The notes: generated from the letters alone by a model not told the origin. A DNA stretch of 64,000 nucleotides from an uncultured Eubacteriales bacterium (GCA_934394855.1 CAKRRH010000001.1:124001-188000), one strand, 5' to 3'. Positions 51,377-60,484 are shown, numbered from the stretch's first letter. A program made the numbers and translations.

Positions 51377-53701
51377 TTATTTTATTTTGAGCAATCTCAT
51401 TGCATTAAGCACGGCAATGAGTGCTACTCCGACATCTGCAAACACAGCCGCCCACATTGTTGCAACGCCGACTGCCGCCAAAATCAAAATCAAAAGCTTA
51501 ACACCGAGTGCAAAAACAATGTTTTCCATGACGATTACTCTTGTATGATGCGCCAAGCGCTTTGCTTTGTAGAGCAATGACGGCTTGTCATTCATCAGAA
51601 CAATATCCGCCGCTTCGATTGCGCTGTCAGAACCTGCCTGACCCATTGCAACCGAAATGTCGGCGCTCGCAAGTACCGGAGCGTCATTCATTCCGTCACC
51701 GACAAACACGGTAGTATAATCGTTTTTATATTTCTCGACATATTCAACCTTATCCTGCGGCAAAAGTCCTGCATGATAGTCGATTCCGAGCGTGTTTGCG
51801 ACCGATTTGGCGGCATTTTCATTGTCGCCCGTGAGCATTGCGATTTTTGAAATTCCGACCGTTTTAAGGTTGTCGATTGTTTGTTTTGCGTCAGTCTTAA
51901 TATCGTCTGCAAGGCATATCGTGCCGATATATTTTGAATCGACAGCAACATGAACTACTGCGCAATCATAGCTCTTGACTTCGATTCCGAGTTCTTTCAT
52001 CATCTTGTCTGAGCCCGCTGTGATCGTCTTTTGGTCATAAACTGCGGTTACGCCAAATGCGGATTTTTCGTTATATGAAGTGATTTTTGATTTATCAAAC
52101 GCTGTGCTGTTTGCCGAAACGATTGATTTTGCAATCGGGTGAGTTGACGAGCTTTCGGCGATTGCCGCATATTTCAGCACATCTTCGTTTGAAACGCCGT
52201 TTACCGAATCAATCGAAGCTACGACAAATTTGCCTGTTGTCAGAGTTCCTGTTTTATCGAACAATACTGCATTTGCTTTCTCAAGTGCCTCAAGATAGTT
52301 ACCGCCTTTTATCAAAATGCCCTGTTTTGCGCCGGCGCCGATTGCCGAAAAATAGCTCAGCGGAATTGAGAGCACCAAAGCGCAGGGGCATGATACTACG
52401 AGGAAGGTCAGCGCACGGTAGATCCATGTTGTCCATTCGGCAGTAATAAGTCCGCCGATGATTGCGACAAGAAGTGCCGAGCCGCATACAGCCGGGGTAT
52501 ATATTCTTGCGAATTTTGTGATGAAGTTTTCCGATTTTGCCTTTTTCTCACTTGAGTTTTCAACAAGCTCCAAGATTTTGCTTACCGTGGATTCGCCAAA
52601 CGGCTTTGTTACCTTGATTGTAAGCACGCCTGTCTTGTTGATAAAGCCCGACAAGATCTCATCATCAACCGCAGCTTCACGAAGCACCGATTCGCCTGTG
52701 ATTGCCGATGTATCGAGCATACTCTCACCGCTGATAACCACGCCGTCAAGCGGAACCTTTTCGCCCGGAATGACCTTGATTATATCGCCGACATTAACAT
52801 CGTCGGGCGACAAGGTGGTTTCAACTCCGTCTTTTACGAGCACCGCTTTATCAGGGCGAATGTCCATCAGCGAGCTGATTGATTTGCGGGAACGGCGAAC
52901 GGCATAATCCTGGCAAAATTCGCCGATCTGATAGAACACGACAACCGCAAACGCTTCGGGAATTTCACCTGTTAAAAGTGCGCCGAGAGAGGCAACGAAC
53001 ATCAGGAAGTTTTCGTCAAATATATCAAAGCCTTTCAGCTTTTTGATTACATTCAGAATAATCTCATGCGCTACCAAAATGTAGCCGGCATATACCATTA
53101 TATAGAACAAAACCGTCGGGATTCCGGGGATATAGGTCAAGCCGAACAACGCAAGACCGACTACCGTTAAAATGATGTCTTTTACCGAAATGCCCTCGTC
53201 ATCGTCGTCGTCATGTGAGTGCGAATGAAAATTAGCCTTTTTCTCGACCTGCTCGATTTTAACATCGGGCTCGGTGGTCAGCACAACATCAAAGCATTTC
53301 TTCTCAAGTGTGTTGACATCGCCCTCATACTTGACCGTCATGGTTTTCGTCGGGAAGTTTATGCTTGCCGATTCAATTCCGTCAAGTGCACATACCTTGT
53401 CGGCGATCTTCTGTGCGCAGTGAGCGCAATCAAGACCGTTGAGGATATATTTCTTCTCAACAGCACCCTGTTCCTTTGCATCTTTATCTACGATTTTAAC
53501 ATCGGGCTCGGTGGTCAGCACAACATCAAAGCATTTCTTCTCAAGTGTGTTGACATCGCCCTCATACTTGACCGTCATGGTTTTCGTCGGGAAGTTTACG
53601 CTTGCCGATTCGATTCCGTCAAGTGCACATACCTTGTCGGCGATTTTCTGTGCGCAGTGAGCGCAGTCAAGCCCGTTGAGGATATATTTTTTCTCAGTCA
53701 T
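51377..53701 (-). CDS. cadA: heavy-metal P1B-type ATPase (CadA/ZntA-like) with duplicated metal-binding domain
   Basis: A 774-residue metal exporter. It has two N-terminal HMA domains (residues about 3-71 and 82-150), each with a CAHC metal site (LDCAHCAQ) and nearly identical sequence; a His/Asp-rich linker (HSHSHDDDDDE) near 160; eight membrane helices with the CPC ion motif in SCPCALVLS; the phosphorylation site DKTGTLTTG; and GDGMNDAPVLA. CPC together with a CadC-like neighbour points to Zn(II)/Cd(II)/Pb(II) export. It follows the regulator by 19 bp. Confidence 0.93.
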   Translation of the reverse strand: MTEKKYILNGLDCAHCAQKIADKVCALDGIESASVNFPTKTMTVKYEGDVNTLEKKCFDVVLTTEPDVKIVDKDAKEQGAVEKKYILNGLDCAHCAQKIADKVCALDGIESASINFPTKTMTVKYEGDVNTLEKKCFDVVLTTEPDVKIEQVEKKANFHSHSHDDDDDEGISVKDIILTVVGLALFGLTYIPGIPTVLFYIMVYAGYILVAHEIILNVIKKLKGFDIFDENFLMFVASLGALLTGEIPEAFAVVVFYQIGEFCQDYAVRRSRKSISSLMDIRPDKAVLVKDGVETTLSPDDVNVGDIIKVIPGEKVPLDGVVISGESMLDTSAITGESVLREAAVDDEILSGFINKTGVLTIKVTKPFGESTVSKILELVENSSEKKAKSENFITKFARIYTPAVCGSALLVAIIGGLITAEWTTWIYRALTFLVVSCPCALVLSIPLSYFSAIGAGAKQGILIKGGNYLEALEKANAVLFDKTGTLTTGKFVVASIDSVNGVSNEDVLKYAAIAESSSTHPIAKSIVSANSTAFDKSKITSYNEKSAFGVTAVYDQKTITAGSDKMMKELGIEVKSYDCAVVHVAVDSKYIGTICLADDIKTDAKQTIDNLKTVGISKIAMLTGDNENAAKSVANTLGIDYHAGLLPQDKVEYVEKYKNDYTTVFVGDGMNDAPVLASADISVAMGQAGSDSAIEAADIVLMNDKPSLLYKAKRLAHHTRVIVMENIVFALGVKLLILILAAVGVATMWAAVFADVGVALIAVLNAMRLLKIK
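53254..53459 (-). repeat. HMA-domain coding repeat, copy 2
   Basis: 206 bp that match 53491-53696 with about six differences, 237 bp (79 codons) apart. Part of the ATPase gene. Confidence 0.95.
53491..53696 (-). repeat. HMA-domain coding repeat, copy 1
   Basis: The N-terminal copy of the duplicated metal-binding domain; see 53254-53459. Mostly silent third-position differences separate the two. Confidence 0.95.
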
Positions 53702-53720
53702 TTTGTAATCACCTCAAAAA

Positions 53721-54089
53721 TTATTCATTAACATGGTCAAGTCCCTGTGACATTATCTTTGCAACGTGTCCGTCAGACAAGGAATAATAGACCGACTTGC
53801 CATCCTTGCGAAATCGCACAAGCTTTGCGGTTTTAAGAATTCTCAGCTGGTGTGAAATCGATGATTTTGTCATGTTGAGCAGGCTTGCAATGTCGCAAAC
53901 GCACATCTCATGAACCGACAGCGCCGACAAAATTCTGATTCGGGTCGAATCGCCGAACACCTTGAACAGCTCCGCCAAATCATACATTGTATCTTCGCTC
54001 GGAAGGTTTTCCTCAACCTCGCAGACAATGTCATGATGAATTACATTGCAGTCGCAGCGATCGTCGTTTATCAGATTATATTCAGTCAT
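53721..54089 (-). CDS. ArsR/SmtB-family metal-responsive repressor (CadC-like)
   Basis: A 122-residue winged-helix repressor. N-terminal CDC (residues 13-15 region) and the helix motif MCVCDIA in the DNA-binding domain match the cysteine ligands of CadC-type Cd/Pb sensors; a C-terminal DGHVAKI fits the dimer-interface DxH zinc site. The recognition helix is TKSSISHQLRIL. It is the first gene of the export operon; a palindrome overlaps the predicted transcription start. AAGGAGG precedes the ATG. Confidence 0.92.
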   Translation of the reverse strand: MTEYNLINDDRCDCNVIHHDIVCEVEENLPSEDTMYDLAELFKVFGDSTRIRILSALSVHEMCVCDIASLLNMTKSSISHQLRILKTAKLVRFRKDGKSVYYSLSDGHVAKIMSQGLDHVNE

Positions 54090-54121
54090 GTTTCAGACCT
54101 CCTTAATAAATCGAATAACAG

Positions 54122-54137
54122 TTGAACATTTATTCAA
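54122..54137. promoter_or_regulatory. operator for the CadC-like repressor
   Basis: TTGAACATTTATTCAA, a palindrome with arms TTGAA/TTCAA and close to the ArsR-family operator pattern (ATATTTGAA-type half sites). It lies from about +2 to +17 relative to the predicted start of the cad transcript, a repressing position. Confidence 0.7.
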
Positions 54138-54145
54138 CTATCGTT

Positions 54146-54174
54146 ATTATATACTCCCTATTTCACAATGTCAA
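54146..54174 (-). promoter_or_regulatory. promoter of the metal-export operon
   Basis: TTGACA (54169-54174), 17 bp, TATAAT (54146-54151) on the minus strand: a perfect consensus, consistent with a gene set kept off by a repressor. Confidence 0.85.
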
Positions 54175-54215
54175 TGTTTTTTTAAAAATTATTTCATTTT
54201 TTTGCAAAATCATGG

Positions 54216-54221
54216 TACAAT
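54216..54221 (+). promoter_or_regulatory. possible extended -10 for the MGMT-like gene
   Basis: TGG followed by TACAAT, 26 bp before the ATG; no good -35 hexamer was found. Confidence 0.35.
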
Positions 54222-54247
54222 AACAAAACAAAGGCGGTGGCGTGCAT

Positions 54248-54571
54248 ATGAACGAGCTTTATCTTAAAATTTACGAAGCGGTAAGAATGATTCCGAAAGG
54301 AAAGGTCACGACATACGGTATGATCGGCGAGCTTGTCGGCAACAAAAAACTTGCCCGTGTTGTGGGTAATGCGCTTCATCAAAACCCGGACGGAGACTAC
54401 ACTCCATGCTATCGTGTTTTGAACTCAAAAGGAGAGCTTGCCGACAAATTTGTATTCGGAGGTGCGGATGTTCAGCGGCGGCGGCTCCAAAATGACGGAA
54501 TTGAGGTCAAGAACGGCAGGGTGGATTTATCAGTCTACGGCTGGTTCCCCGATATTCCTGAAAACGGTTGA
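54248..54571 (+). CDS. MGMT-family protein (single DNA-binding domain, Cys retained)
   Basis: A 107-residue protein equal to the C-terminal domain of O6-methylguanine-DNA methyltransferase: GKVTTYGMIGELVG (helix-turn-helix), ARVVGNALHQNP (Arg-finger and Asn hinge) and TPCYRVLNSKG, which corresponds to the active-site PCHRV. The acceptor cysteine is present, unlike alkyltransferase-like proteins that have Trp, but the following His is Tyr. It might be a small repair methyltransferase or a lesion flagging protein. ATG 54248 is chosen; a GTG two codons upstream is also possible. Confidence 0.85.
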   Translation: MNELYLKIYEAVRMIPKGKVTTYGMIGELVGNKKLARVVGNALHQNPDGDYTPCYRVLNSKGELADKFVFGGADVQRRRLQNDGIEVKNGRVDLSVYGWFPDIPENG

Positions 54572-54596
54572 TTTTTTTAGTCTGAGTTGCTATAAT
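54568..54596 (+). promoter_or_regulatory. promoter for the coiled-coil membrane protein
   Basis: TTGATT (54568-54573, overlapping the stop of the MGMT-like gene), 17 bp, TATAAT (54591-54596). Confidence 0.7.
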
Positions 54597-54634
54597 TATA
54601 CTATATTTTAATTTAAACTAAGAGGGATAATGAT

Positions 54635-54940
54635 ATGTATAAAAAAACTGCCACTAAAATCAGAACGATTGCTCTAAGCGTTGCGGCAATCTGCTTAATA
54701 TTATGTGCTTTGCTTTGGTGGCAAGGCTCAAGGGTCAAAAAAATCACCGATGATGAAAAGATCAGCTATTCAAAGCAGGTTCAGAGCAACAATGAAATCA
54801 TTTCATCGCAAAAGGGTCAGCTTGAACAGTTAGAAGGCACAATTAAGGCAAATGCCGAACAGCAAACTCAGCTTAAAAATCAGATCGACGAGGTTCAGTC
54901 AAAAATCGACGCAATCACCACAAAGGCAAAAAACAGTTGA
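54635..54940 (+). CDS. membrane-anchored coiled-coil protein, function unknown
   Basis: A 101-residue protein: short basic N-terminus, one transmembrane helix (residues 10-29, IRTIALSVAAICLILCALLW) and a long helix with heptad spacing (QLEQLEGTIKANAEQQTQLK, NQIDEVQSKIDAI). Size and plan recall FtsL/DivIC-like or septum-associated small proteins, but no specific motif supports that. GAGGG precedes the ATG. Own promoter upstream. Confidence 0.7.
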   Translation: MYKKTATKIRTIALSVAAICLILCALLWWQGSRVKKITDDEKISYSKQVQSNNEIISSQKGQLEQLEGTIKANAEQQTQLKNQIDEVQSKIDAITTKAKNS

Positions 54941-55007
54941 TTAATCATACGGTTTATGTTAGTATAATAGTTAATGTTTTAATAAATTAACGGAGAGTGA
55001 AACAAAT

Positions 55008-55883
55008 ATGGCACAGAAAATCGTTATTTCCTGCGACAGCACAGCGGACCTTTCGCTTGATTTGCTTAAAAGCCGTGACATCAAGAGCGTTCCGCTGTCA
55101 ATCGTTCGCGGAGATGAAACTCTGCTTGACGGTGTTGACATTCATCAGCAGGACATTTTTGAATATAAGAAAAAAACAGGCACATTGTTAAAAACCTGTG
55201 CGCCGAACATTGCGGAATGTGAAACTGTTATCAAAAGCTACAAAGAGGAATATGGCGAAGACGCCGCTGTAATTCATTTTGACATCAGCAGCGATATGTC
55301 CTCTACATACAGCAACTTTGTAACAGTAAGCCAAGATTATGACGATGTATATATCGTTGACAGCCGCAACCTTTCAACAGGAATCGGACTTCTTGTGTTA
55401 AGAGCCGCCGATCTTCGTGACAAGGGCCTTTCGGCTAAAGAGATCTATGACGACATAATCGCAGCAACAAAGCGTGTTGACTCATCGTTCGTAATCGATA
55501 CGCTCGAATTTCTCCACAAAGGCGGCAGATGCTCGGGTGTTGCGGCGCTCGGCGCAAACCTTTTGAAATTAAAACCCCGAATCGAAGTCAGAAACGGACT
55601 CATGGGCGTTGCAAAAAAATATCGCGGCAATGTTTTTGATATATTCCCGAATTATGTCAAGGATATGCTTCATGACCCCGACGACATTGAGCTTGACCGT
55701 GTGTTCATAACTCATACCTGCGACGAGGACCGTGAAGATGATGTTAAAAAGATTGTCGAGCTTGTAAAAGAGCTTGTTCCGTTCGCTGAAGTTCTCGAAA
55801 CCCGTGCGGGCTGCTCGGTCAGCGTTCATTGCGGACCGAATACTCTCGGCGTTCTGTTCATCAGAAAATCGGAAGTAAAATAA
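55008..55883 (+). CDS. DegV family fatty-acid-binding protein
   Basis: A 291-residue DegV-fold protein, the family that includes the FakB fatty-acid carriers of the FakA/FakB kinase. N-terminal CDSTADLS, the loop TCAPNIAECE, SSDMSSTYSN and the second-domain motif IDTLEFLHKGGRCSG are all present. No fakA gene lies nearby, so a fatty-acid role is only probable. GGAGAG precedes the ATG at 55008. Confidence 0.93.
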   Translation: MAQKIVISCDSTADLSLDLLKSRDIKSVPLSIVRGDETLLDGVDIHQQDIFEYKKKTGTLLKTCAPNIAECETVIKSYKEEYGEDAAVIHFDISSDMSSTYSNFVTVSQDYDDVYIVDSRNLSTGIGLLVLRAADLRDKGLSAKEIYDDIIAATKRVDSSFVIDTLEFLHKGGRCSGVAALGANLLKLKPRIEVRNGLMGVAKKYRGNVFDIFPNYVKDMLHDPDDIELDRVFITHTCDEDREDDVKKIVELVKELVPFAEVLETRAGCSVSVHCGPNTLGVLFIRKSEVK

Positions 55884-55902
55884 GAATATCATCAAATAAA
55901 CA

Positions 55903-55938
55903 AAAAACGCTTTTGGGATTACTCTCAAAAGCGTTTTT
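55903..55938. terminator. bidirectional terminator between degV and the zinc-ribbon gene
   Basis: AAAAACGCTTTTG pairs with CAAAAGCGTTTTT; loop 10 nt; T-tracts in both directions. Confidence 0.9.
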
Positions 55939-55959
55939 AATTATGTATCGATTTATCGG

Positions 55960-56658
55960 TTATTTAAGGATTTTGAATCCGCCGATAAGCGGCAATTCTT
56001 TTGCTTTGCCGGTGCATGAATTAACGATTCCGAGAATCATCAGCACAACAAAGAAAAGATTTCCGATTCCGAGAAGCGCCGATATGATGCCGACAACACC
56101 CAAAAGTGCCGGTGCAAGCAATCCGATTGCGGTAAAAATCGCTGTAACAATTCCGGCTGCTACACCATAAATCGCCCATACAATGAACAGGACGAGGCCC
56201 TGATTTGTATGGAAACGGGCATATTTTGAGTCAGGTCTTGCAATCAGCGGAACAAGGAACAAAATTCCGAGATATGCAAAAAGCGAAATGACCTTGTTAT
56301 CCTCAATATCTTTCATGTCAAACTGACTTGTTGTATCGGCTGTGTCGGTAAATTTGTCAAACGCCTGCTGAGCGCTGTTTTGCGCATTTTGTCCGTTCGG
56401 CTGCTGTGCTTCATATTGAGGTGCGCCATACTGCGCATTATATTGTCCGTTTGACTGCGGCTGATATTGCTGCTGTGTGTTATATTGAGCATTATTCTGC
56501 TGTGTGTTCGCCTGATAGGTATTATTTTGTTCCGGCGGTGTTTGTGTATTTTGCTGTGCGTTTGCCGATTGAGCTGTGTTATCAACCGCCGCTCCGCAAT
56601 TTGGGCAAAAAGACGCGCCCTCAACTATTTCTTTTCCGCAATTATTGCAAAATGGCAT
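55960..56658 (-). CDS. zinc-ribbon and DUF4870 (Tic20-like) membrane protein
   Basis: A 232-residue protein. Residues 1-25 form a double CxxC zinc ribbon (FCNNCGKEI, FCPNCGAAV). Residues 30-105 are a Gln/Asn/Tyr-rich disordered linker. Residues 120-232 hold three or four membrane segments with the family marker YARFHTNQGLVLFI. Function is unknown; such proteins are common in Clostridia. GGAGGA precedes the ATG. Confidence 0.88.
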   Translation of the reverse strand: MPFCNNCGKEIVEGASFCPNCGAAVDNTAQSANAQQNTQTPPEQNNTYQANTQQNNAQYNTQQQYQPQSNGQYNAQYGAPQYEAQQPNGQNAQNSAQQAFDKFTDTADTTSQFDMKDIEDNKVISLFAYLGILFLVPLIARPDSKYARFHTNQGLVLFIVWAIYGVAAGIVTAIFTAIGLLAPALLGVVGIISALLGIGNLFFVVLMILGIVNSCTGKAKELPLIGGFKILK

Positions 56659-56766
56659 AATATGATTCCTCCTAAACTTGAGTTAAAAATCAACTCATAA
56701 ATTATATAGATTTTCTCACAAAAACGCTATTTTGTCAAGCGTTTATGTTGTTTTGCGGCAATAAAA

Positions 56767-58596
56767 CTAAACGGTATATTTATCCGCCTGCGCGTGCCAC
56801 ATCTCGGCATATTTGCCGCCGCTTTTCAGCAATTCGTCATGTGACCCTTTCTCGACGATTCTTCCCTGCTCGAGCATATAGATCTTATCCGCTCCTCTTG
56901 TGGTAGAAAGACGGTGAGAGATGAAAATTACCGTGCAATCGGCGGCGGCTGTGAGCAAATATTTGTTGAAATTATATTCCGCAATCGGGTCAAGTGCACT
57001 CGACGGTTCATCAAGAATTATCAGACTTGCGTTCTTGTAAAATGATCGTGCGATTGCGATTTTTTGGTTCTCACCGCCCGAAAGATTAACGCCGTCATCA
57101 TCAAATTCTTTGGTAAGCTCGGTGTTGATTCCGTCTTTCATCTTTTTAAGCCTGTTCTCAAATCCGCTCGCTTTAAGTGAATTTTCAACCAAATTGTCCG
57201 CAACATTTTCAGCCGGACCCATTACGACATTTTCCTTGACCGACGCCGCATAAATGTTGAAATCCTGAAAAATTACGCCGATGTTGTGACGATATTGCTC
57301 AACATCATAATCCCGAATGTCAACATCGTCCATTTTGATCGTGCCGCCTGTCGGGTCATACAGCCGCATAATAAGCTTGATCAGCGTTGTTTTGCCCGCT
57401 CCGTTGTAGCCGACAAGCGCAATCTTTTCCTTTGGCTTGATTTCAAGCGATATATCATGCAAAATGTCGCCGTCCTTATCATTATATCGGAACGACAGGT
57501 TTTTAATGCTGAGCGAACAGGGTTTATTTTCAACAGGCAGACTCTTTTCCGATTTAATCTTCGTTTCGGTCTTTAAAAAGTCCTTGATTTTGTCAAAATA
57601 CATACAACATTCGGCTGAGGACGCAAATCTTACAACCATGCTGTTGAAATCCCTGCGCAAACGGTACATTGAGTTGAACATGACGATTACGGTGGAATAG
57701 GAAATTACATGAAGCACGCTTGCCTGGAACACAAGAATCAAAAGCGTTGCAATATCAAGCAGGACAGACTGCAAAAACATACTCAAAAGGCTGAGCTTTA
57801 CAATCTTTTTATCATGAAATTTCAGCACATCAACCAGTCCGTCAAACGACTTGTCATATACCTTGAACGCTTCCCCTTTAATGTCGGGGTTAAGCCTTAC
57901 TTCCTTTGCATAATCCTGCAAATAGAACAGCCGCTTGGTATAATCCGCTTTTCGGTAAAAGGGGCGTGCGGTTGTGAATTTGCTGTAATACCAGTTATTT
58001 CGCTTCAATACGAAAAACATATTTACAACCGTTGCCGCCATTACGGCGATGAATGCGACCGGGCTTTCGGCAACGAAAAATACACCTGTTGTGACGATTC
58101 CGCCGATTGACGATGAGAGCGTTTGAACAAGGTTAAAGGTACGCTCGACAATCTCATCGACCTTTTCGACATTCATTACAAAATCATTGTAATATTCGGG
58201 GTTGTCAAACTGTTCAAGATCAACCGACCTTGCCTTGTAAAAAAGTTGATTTTTAAGCGCCGTTTTGGCTTTGAGCCGTGCTTTCGGATTTAGCCAATGC
58301 CAAACGGCTGAACCGAGAATGCTGGTCAGGGCGATTACCAAAAATATTGCCCCGACCGCAATCAGCGTGTTTTCAAACGGTCGTTTATATTCGACGCATT
58401 CGAGCACATAGTTGATAAGCCATGTATGCTCGAAAAATATCAGCACCGAATTTCGGAAGGATTCAAGCGCAAATAATATGACTGCGCCGGGACTTGCCTT
58501 AAAAATCAGCTTCATCATCTGAAAATTGCTCACAAGCAATGATTTTGCGCTGATTTTCGGTCTGAAAGTAGGTTTGATTTTAGCGCTGTCAGCCAA
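56767..58596 (-). CDS. ABC exporter, second half-transporter (permease fused to ATPase)
   Basis: A 609-residue type IV half-transporter: six membrane helices (about 30-330) followed by the ATPase with Walker A VGYNGAGKTT, Q-loop VIFQDFN, signature LSGGENQKIAIAR and Walker B LIILDEPSSALDP. The catalytic glutamate is kept. It overlaps its partner by 8 bp if it starts at the TTG 58594-58596, which has AAGGGG nine bases upstream; the alternative TTG at 58603-58605 touches that sequence. Probably forms a heterodimer with the preceding gene product. Confidence 0.9.
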   Translation of the reverse strand: MADSAKIKPTFRPKISAKSLLVSNFQMMKLIFKASPGAVILFALESFRNSVLIFFEHTWLINYVLECVEYKRPFENTLIAVGAIFLVIALTSILGSAVWHWLNPKARLKAKTALKNQLFYKARSVDLEQFDNPEYYNDFVMNVEKVDEIVERTFNLVQTLSSSIGGIVTTGVFFVAESPVAFIAVMAATVVNMFFVLKRNNWYYSKFTTARPFYRKADYTKRLFYLQDYAKEVRLNPDIKGEAFKVYDKSFDGLVDVLKFHDKKIVKLSLLSMFLQSVLLDIATLLILVFQASVLHVISYSTVIVMFNSMYRLRRDFNSMVVRFASSAECCMYFDKIKDFLKTETKIKSEKSLPVENKPCSLSIKNLSFRYNDKDGDILHDISLEIKPKEKIALVGYNGAGKTTLIKLIMRLYDPTGGTIKMDDVDIRDYDVEQYRHNIGVIFQDFNIYAASVKENVVMGPAENVADNLVENSLKASGFENRLKKMKDGINTELTKEFDDDGVNLSGGENQKIAIARSFYKNASLIILDEPSSALDPIAEYNFNKYLLTAAADCTVIFISHRLSTTRGADKIYMLEQGRIVEKGSHDELLKSGGKYAEMWHAQADKYTV

Positions 58597-60484
58597 TGCT
58601 CTCAACCCCTTTCTCTATTTTAAATTCATTTGTATCTTCATTATGCTCGCTCTCGATTGCAAGATAATTTTCCGCCTGCCGCTTGAACATGAACGCATAT
58701 TTCCCGTCCATATTCATGAGCTTCTCGTGGGAGCCCTCTTCGACCAGCTCGCCGTTTTCAAACATGAAGATGTTATCGGCATTTTTAACGCTGGACAGTC
58801 TGTGCGAAATGAAAATCATCATCTTATTTTCCGATTTACGCAAAATCGTTTCAAACAGCTCATATTCGGCAATCGGGTCAAGAGCGCTTGAGGGCTCGTC
58901 AAATACCATTACGCTGTGAGCGTCAGGGTATGAATCGGAATGGGCAAATGCACGGGCGACCGCCAATTTTTGATATTGTCCGCCCGACAAAACTACGCCG
59001 TCCAAATCAAATTCCTTTGTCATCATCGTGTCAATGCCGTCAGCCAAAGACTCGATTTTATCATACAGTCCGACAGCACGCAATTCATCGACCGCCAACT
59101 CCCGTGCGTTTTCAATCTCAAGTCCCATTGTGATGTTATCAAGCACCGACATTGCGACCACCTGATAATCCTGAAACGCCGCCGCAAACCGCTTGCGATA
59201 TTGCTTCAGATTATAGCGGCGAATGTCCTTGCCGTTTAGCAAAATCGAGCCTTTATTTGGGTCATAGAGCCTGAAAAGCAGCTTGATGAGCGTTGTTTTT
59301 CCCGCTCCGTTTTGCCCGACAAACGCAACCGACTGAGGCGAAGTTATCTTCAAATTGAGGTGCTTGATGTTATAATTCCCGTCGTTTTTATATGAAAACC
59401 AAACATCACGAAACTCAATCGACTTAATTTCCTCGGGCATATCGTCACCGTCGCTGTCCTCGGGGATTTTCTCCTCATATGCCAAAAATTCTCTCGCATT
59501 TTGAACATAGATTCCGTCGTTATGTATATCCATCAGACCGTCGAAAAATTCGATTATCGCCCATGCCGCCGACGACATCATGCTCGTCATCACGGTGATT
59601 CCCGCAAGGGTCATTGTGCCTTTGACAAGTGCTTTATACGCACAATATATCACCATGCCCTCGAAAATCAGAGTGAAGGTGAAAATACATTTTGTCCAGT
59701 GCGCCGTGCCCTTCCTCAAAGCATATTTATCCGTGATGTCACAGATTTCGTCGACCGCACCCTTATGTTTGCCCTGAATCATGGGGTAAACATCGGTGAT
59801 TCTCATTTCCTTTGCATATTGATTGAGGTGCAGAACACGCTGGACATAGGCGATCAGTCGGTTCGGTTTTGTCGTTTCTTTATAAAGCCGCTGATCAAGG
59901 TTGTTGAGCCATTTTCCGAAAACAAAATTTCCGATCAGCGGGAACACCAAAAATATTGCGATACCCTTGTCGATTGAGAACATGACCGACAGCAAAAATG
60001 CGATTCTGACAAGACTTGCGCCGCAGGACACCGCCTGTTTGCGTACATTCATAATGCGTTCGGGCGTTCTGTCAAGCGCACGGGTATATTTATTGTAAAA
60101 TACCGGGTCCTCATAGCACGACAATTCAACATTTCCCGCTTTTGTGAACACCTTTTTGTTGATATGCTGAATGAATCTGTGAGTGACAATGTCCTGATAA
60201 TAGTTAAAGAAAAACCAATCAAGCGCACCGGCTAACATCTGAATCATGACAAAACCGACAACAAACATTGCAATTACACCGAAAGGGCTTTCGTTTTCAA
60301 TTGATTCGACGAGCCACTTCATGTAATAGGTCGATTCGAGCGCATAAACGATATTCAAAAATATCATAACAAATACATTTATAATCAGGAATTTTTTATC
60401 AAACGAAAAGACTTCTTTTATCGAAAAAATGCAGTTTTTTATGACCTGAGAGGTCGTAATTTCTTTTTCCTTTTTCTCTTTCAA
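58589..60484 (-). CDS. ABC exporter, first half-transporter (permease fused to ATPase)
   Basis: A 631-residue half-transporter with six membrane helices, then Walker A VGQNGAGKTT, AAFQDYQ (Q-loop), signature LSGGQYQKLAVAR and Walker B VMVFDEPSSALDP. Both ATP sites of the presumed heterodimer therefore look intact. Start is TTG at 60482-60484 with AAAGGAG seven bases upstream; an overlapping ATG in another frame stops at once. A small ORF and terminator precede the gene (60640-60872), suggesting conditional expression. Substrate may be a drug, lipid or peptide. Confidence 0.9.
   Translation of the reverse strand: MKEKKEKEITTSQVIKNCIFSIKEVFSFDKKFLIINVFVMIFLNIVYALESTYYMKWLVESIENESPFGVIAMFVVGFVMIQMLAGALDWFFFNYYQDIVTHRFIQHINKKVFTKAGNVELSCYEDPVFYNKYTRALDRTPERIMNVRKQAVSCGASLVRIAFLLSVMFSIDKGIAIFLVFPLIGNFVFGKWLNNLDQRLYKETTKPNRLIAYVQRVLHLNQYAKEMRITDVYPMIQGKHKGAVDEICDITDKYALRKGTAHWTKCIFTFTLIFEGMVIYCAYKALVKGTMTLAGITVMTSMMSSAAWAIIEFFDGLMDIHNDGIYVQNAREFLAYEEKIPEDSDGDDMPEEIKSIEFRDVWFSYKNDGNYNIKHLNLKITSPQSVAFVGQNGAGKTTLIKLLFRLYDPNKGSILLNGKDIRRYNLKQYRKRFAAAFQDYQVVAMSVLDNITMGLEIENARELAVDELRAVGLYDKIESLADGIDTMMTKEFDLDGVVLSGGQYQKLAVARAFAHSDSYPDAHSVMVFDEPSSALDPIAEYELFETILRKSENKMMIFISHRLSSVKNADNIFMFENGELVEEGSHEKLMNMDGKYAFMFKRQAENYLAIESEHNEDTNEFKIEKGVESIG

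Noticed and set aside
54090..54247. Small ORF in the cad/MGMT divergent region
   Set aside because: Short frames exist but none has a ribosome binding site; the stretch is accounted for by the cad promoter, operator and the MGMT-side -10.
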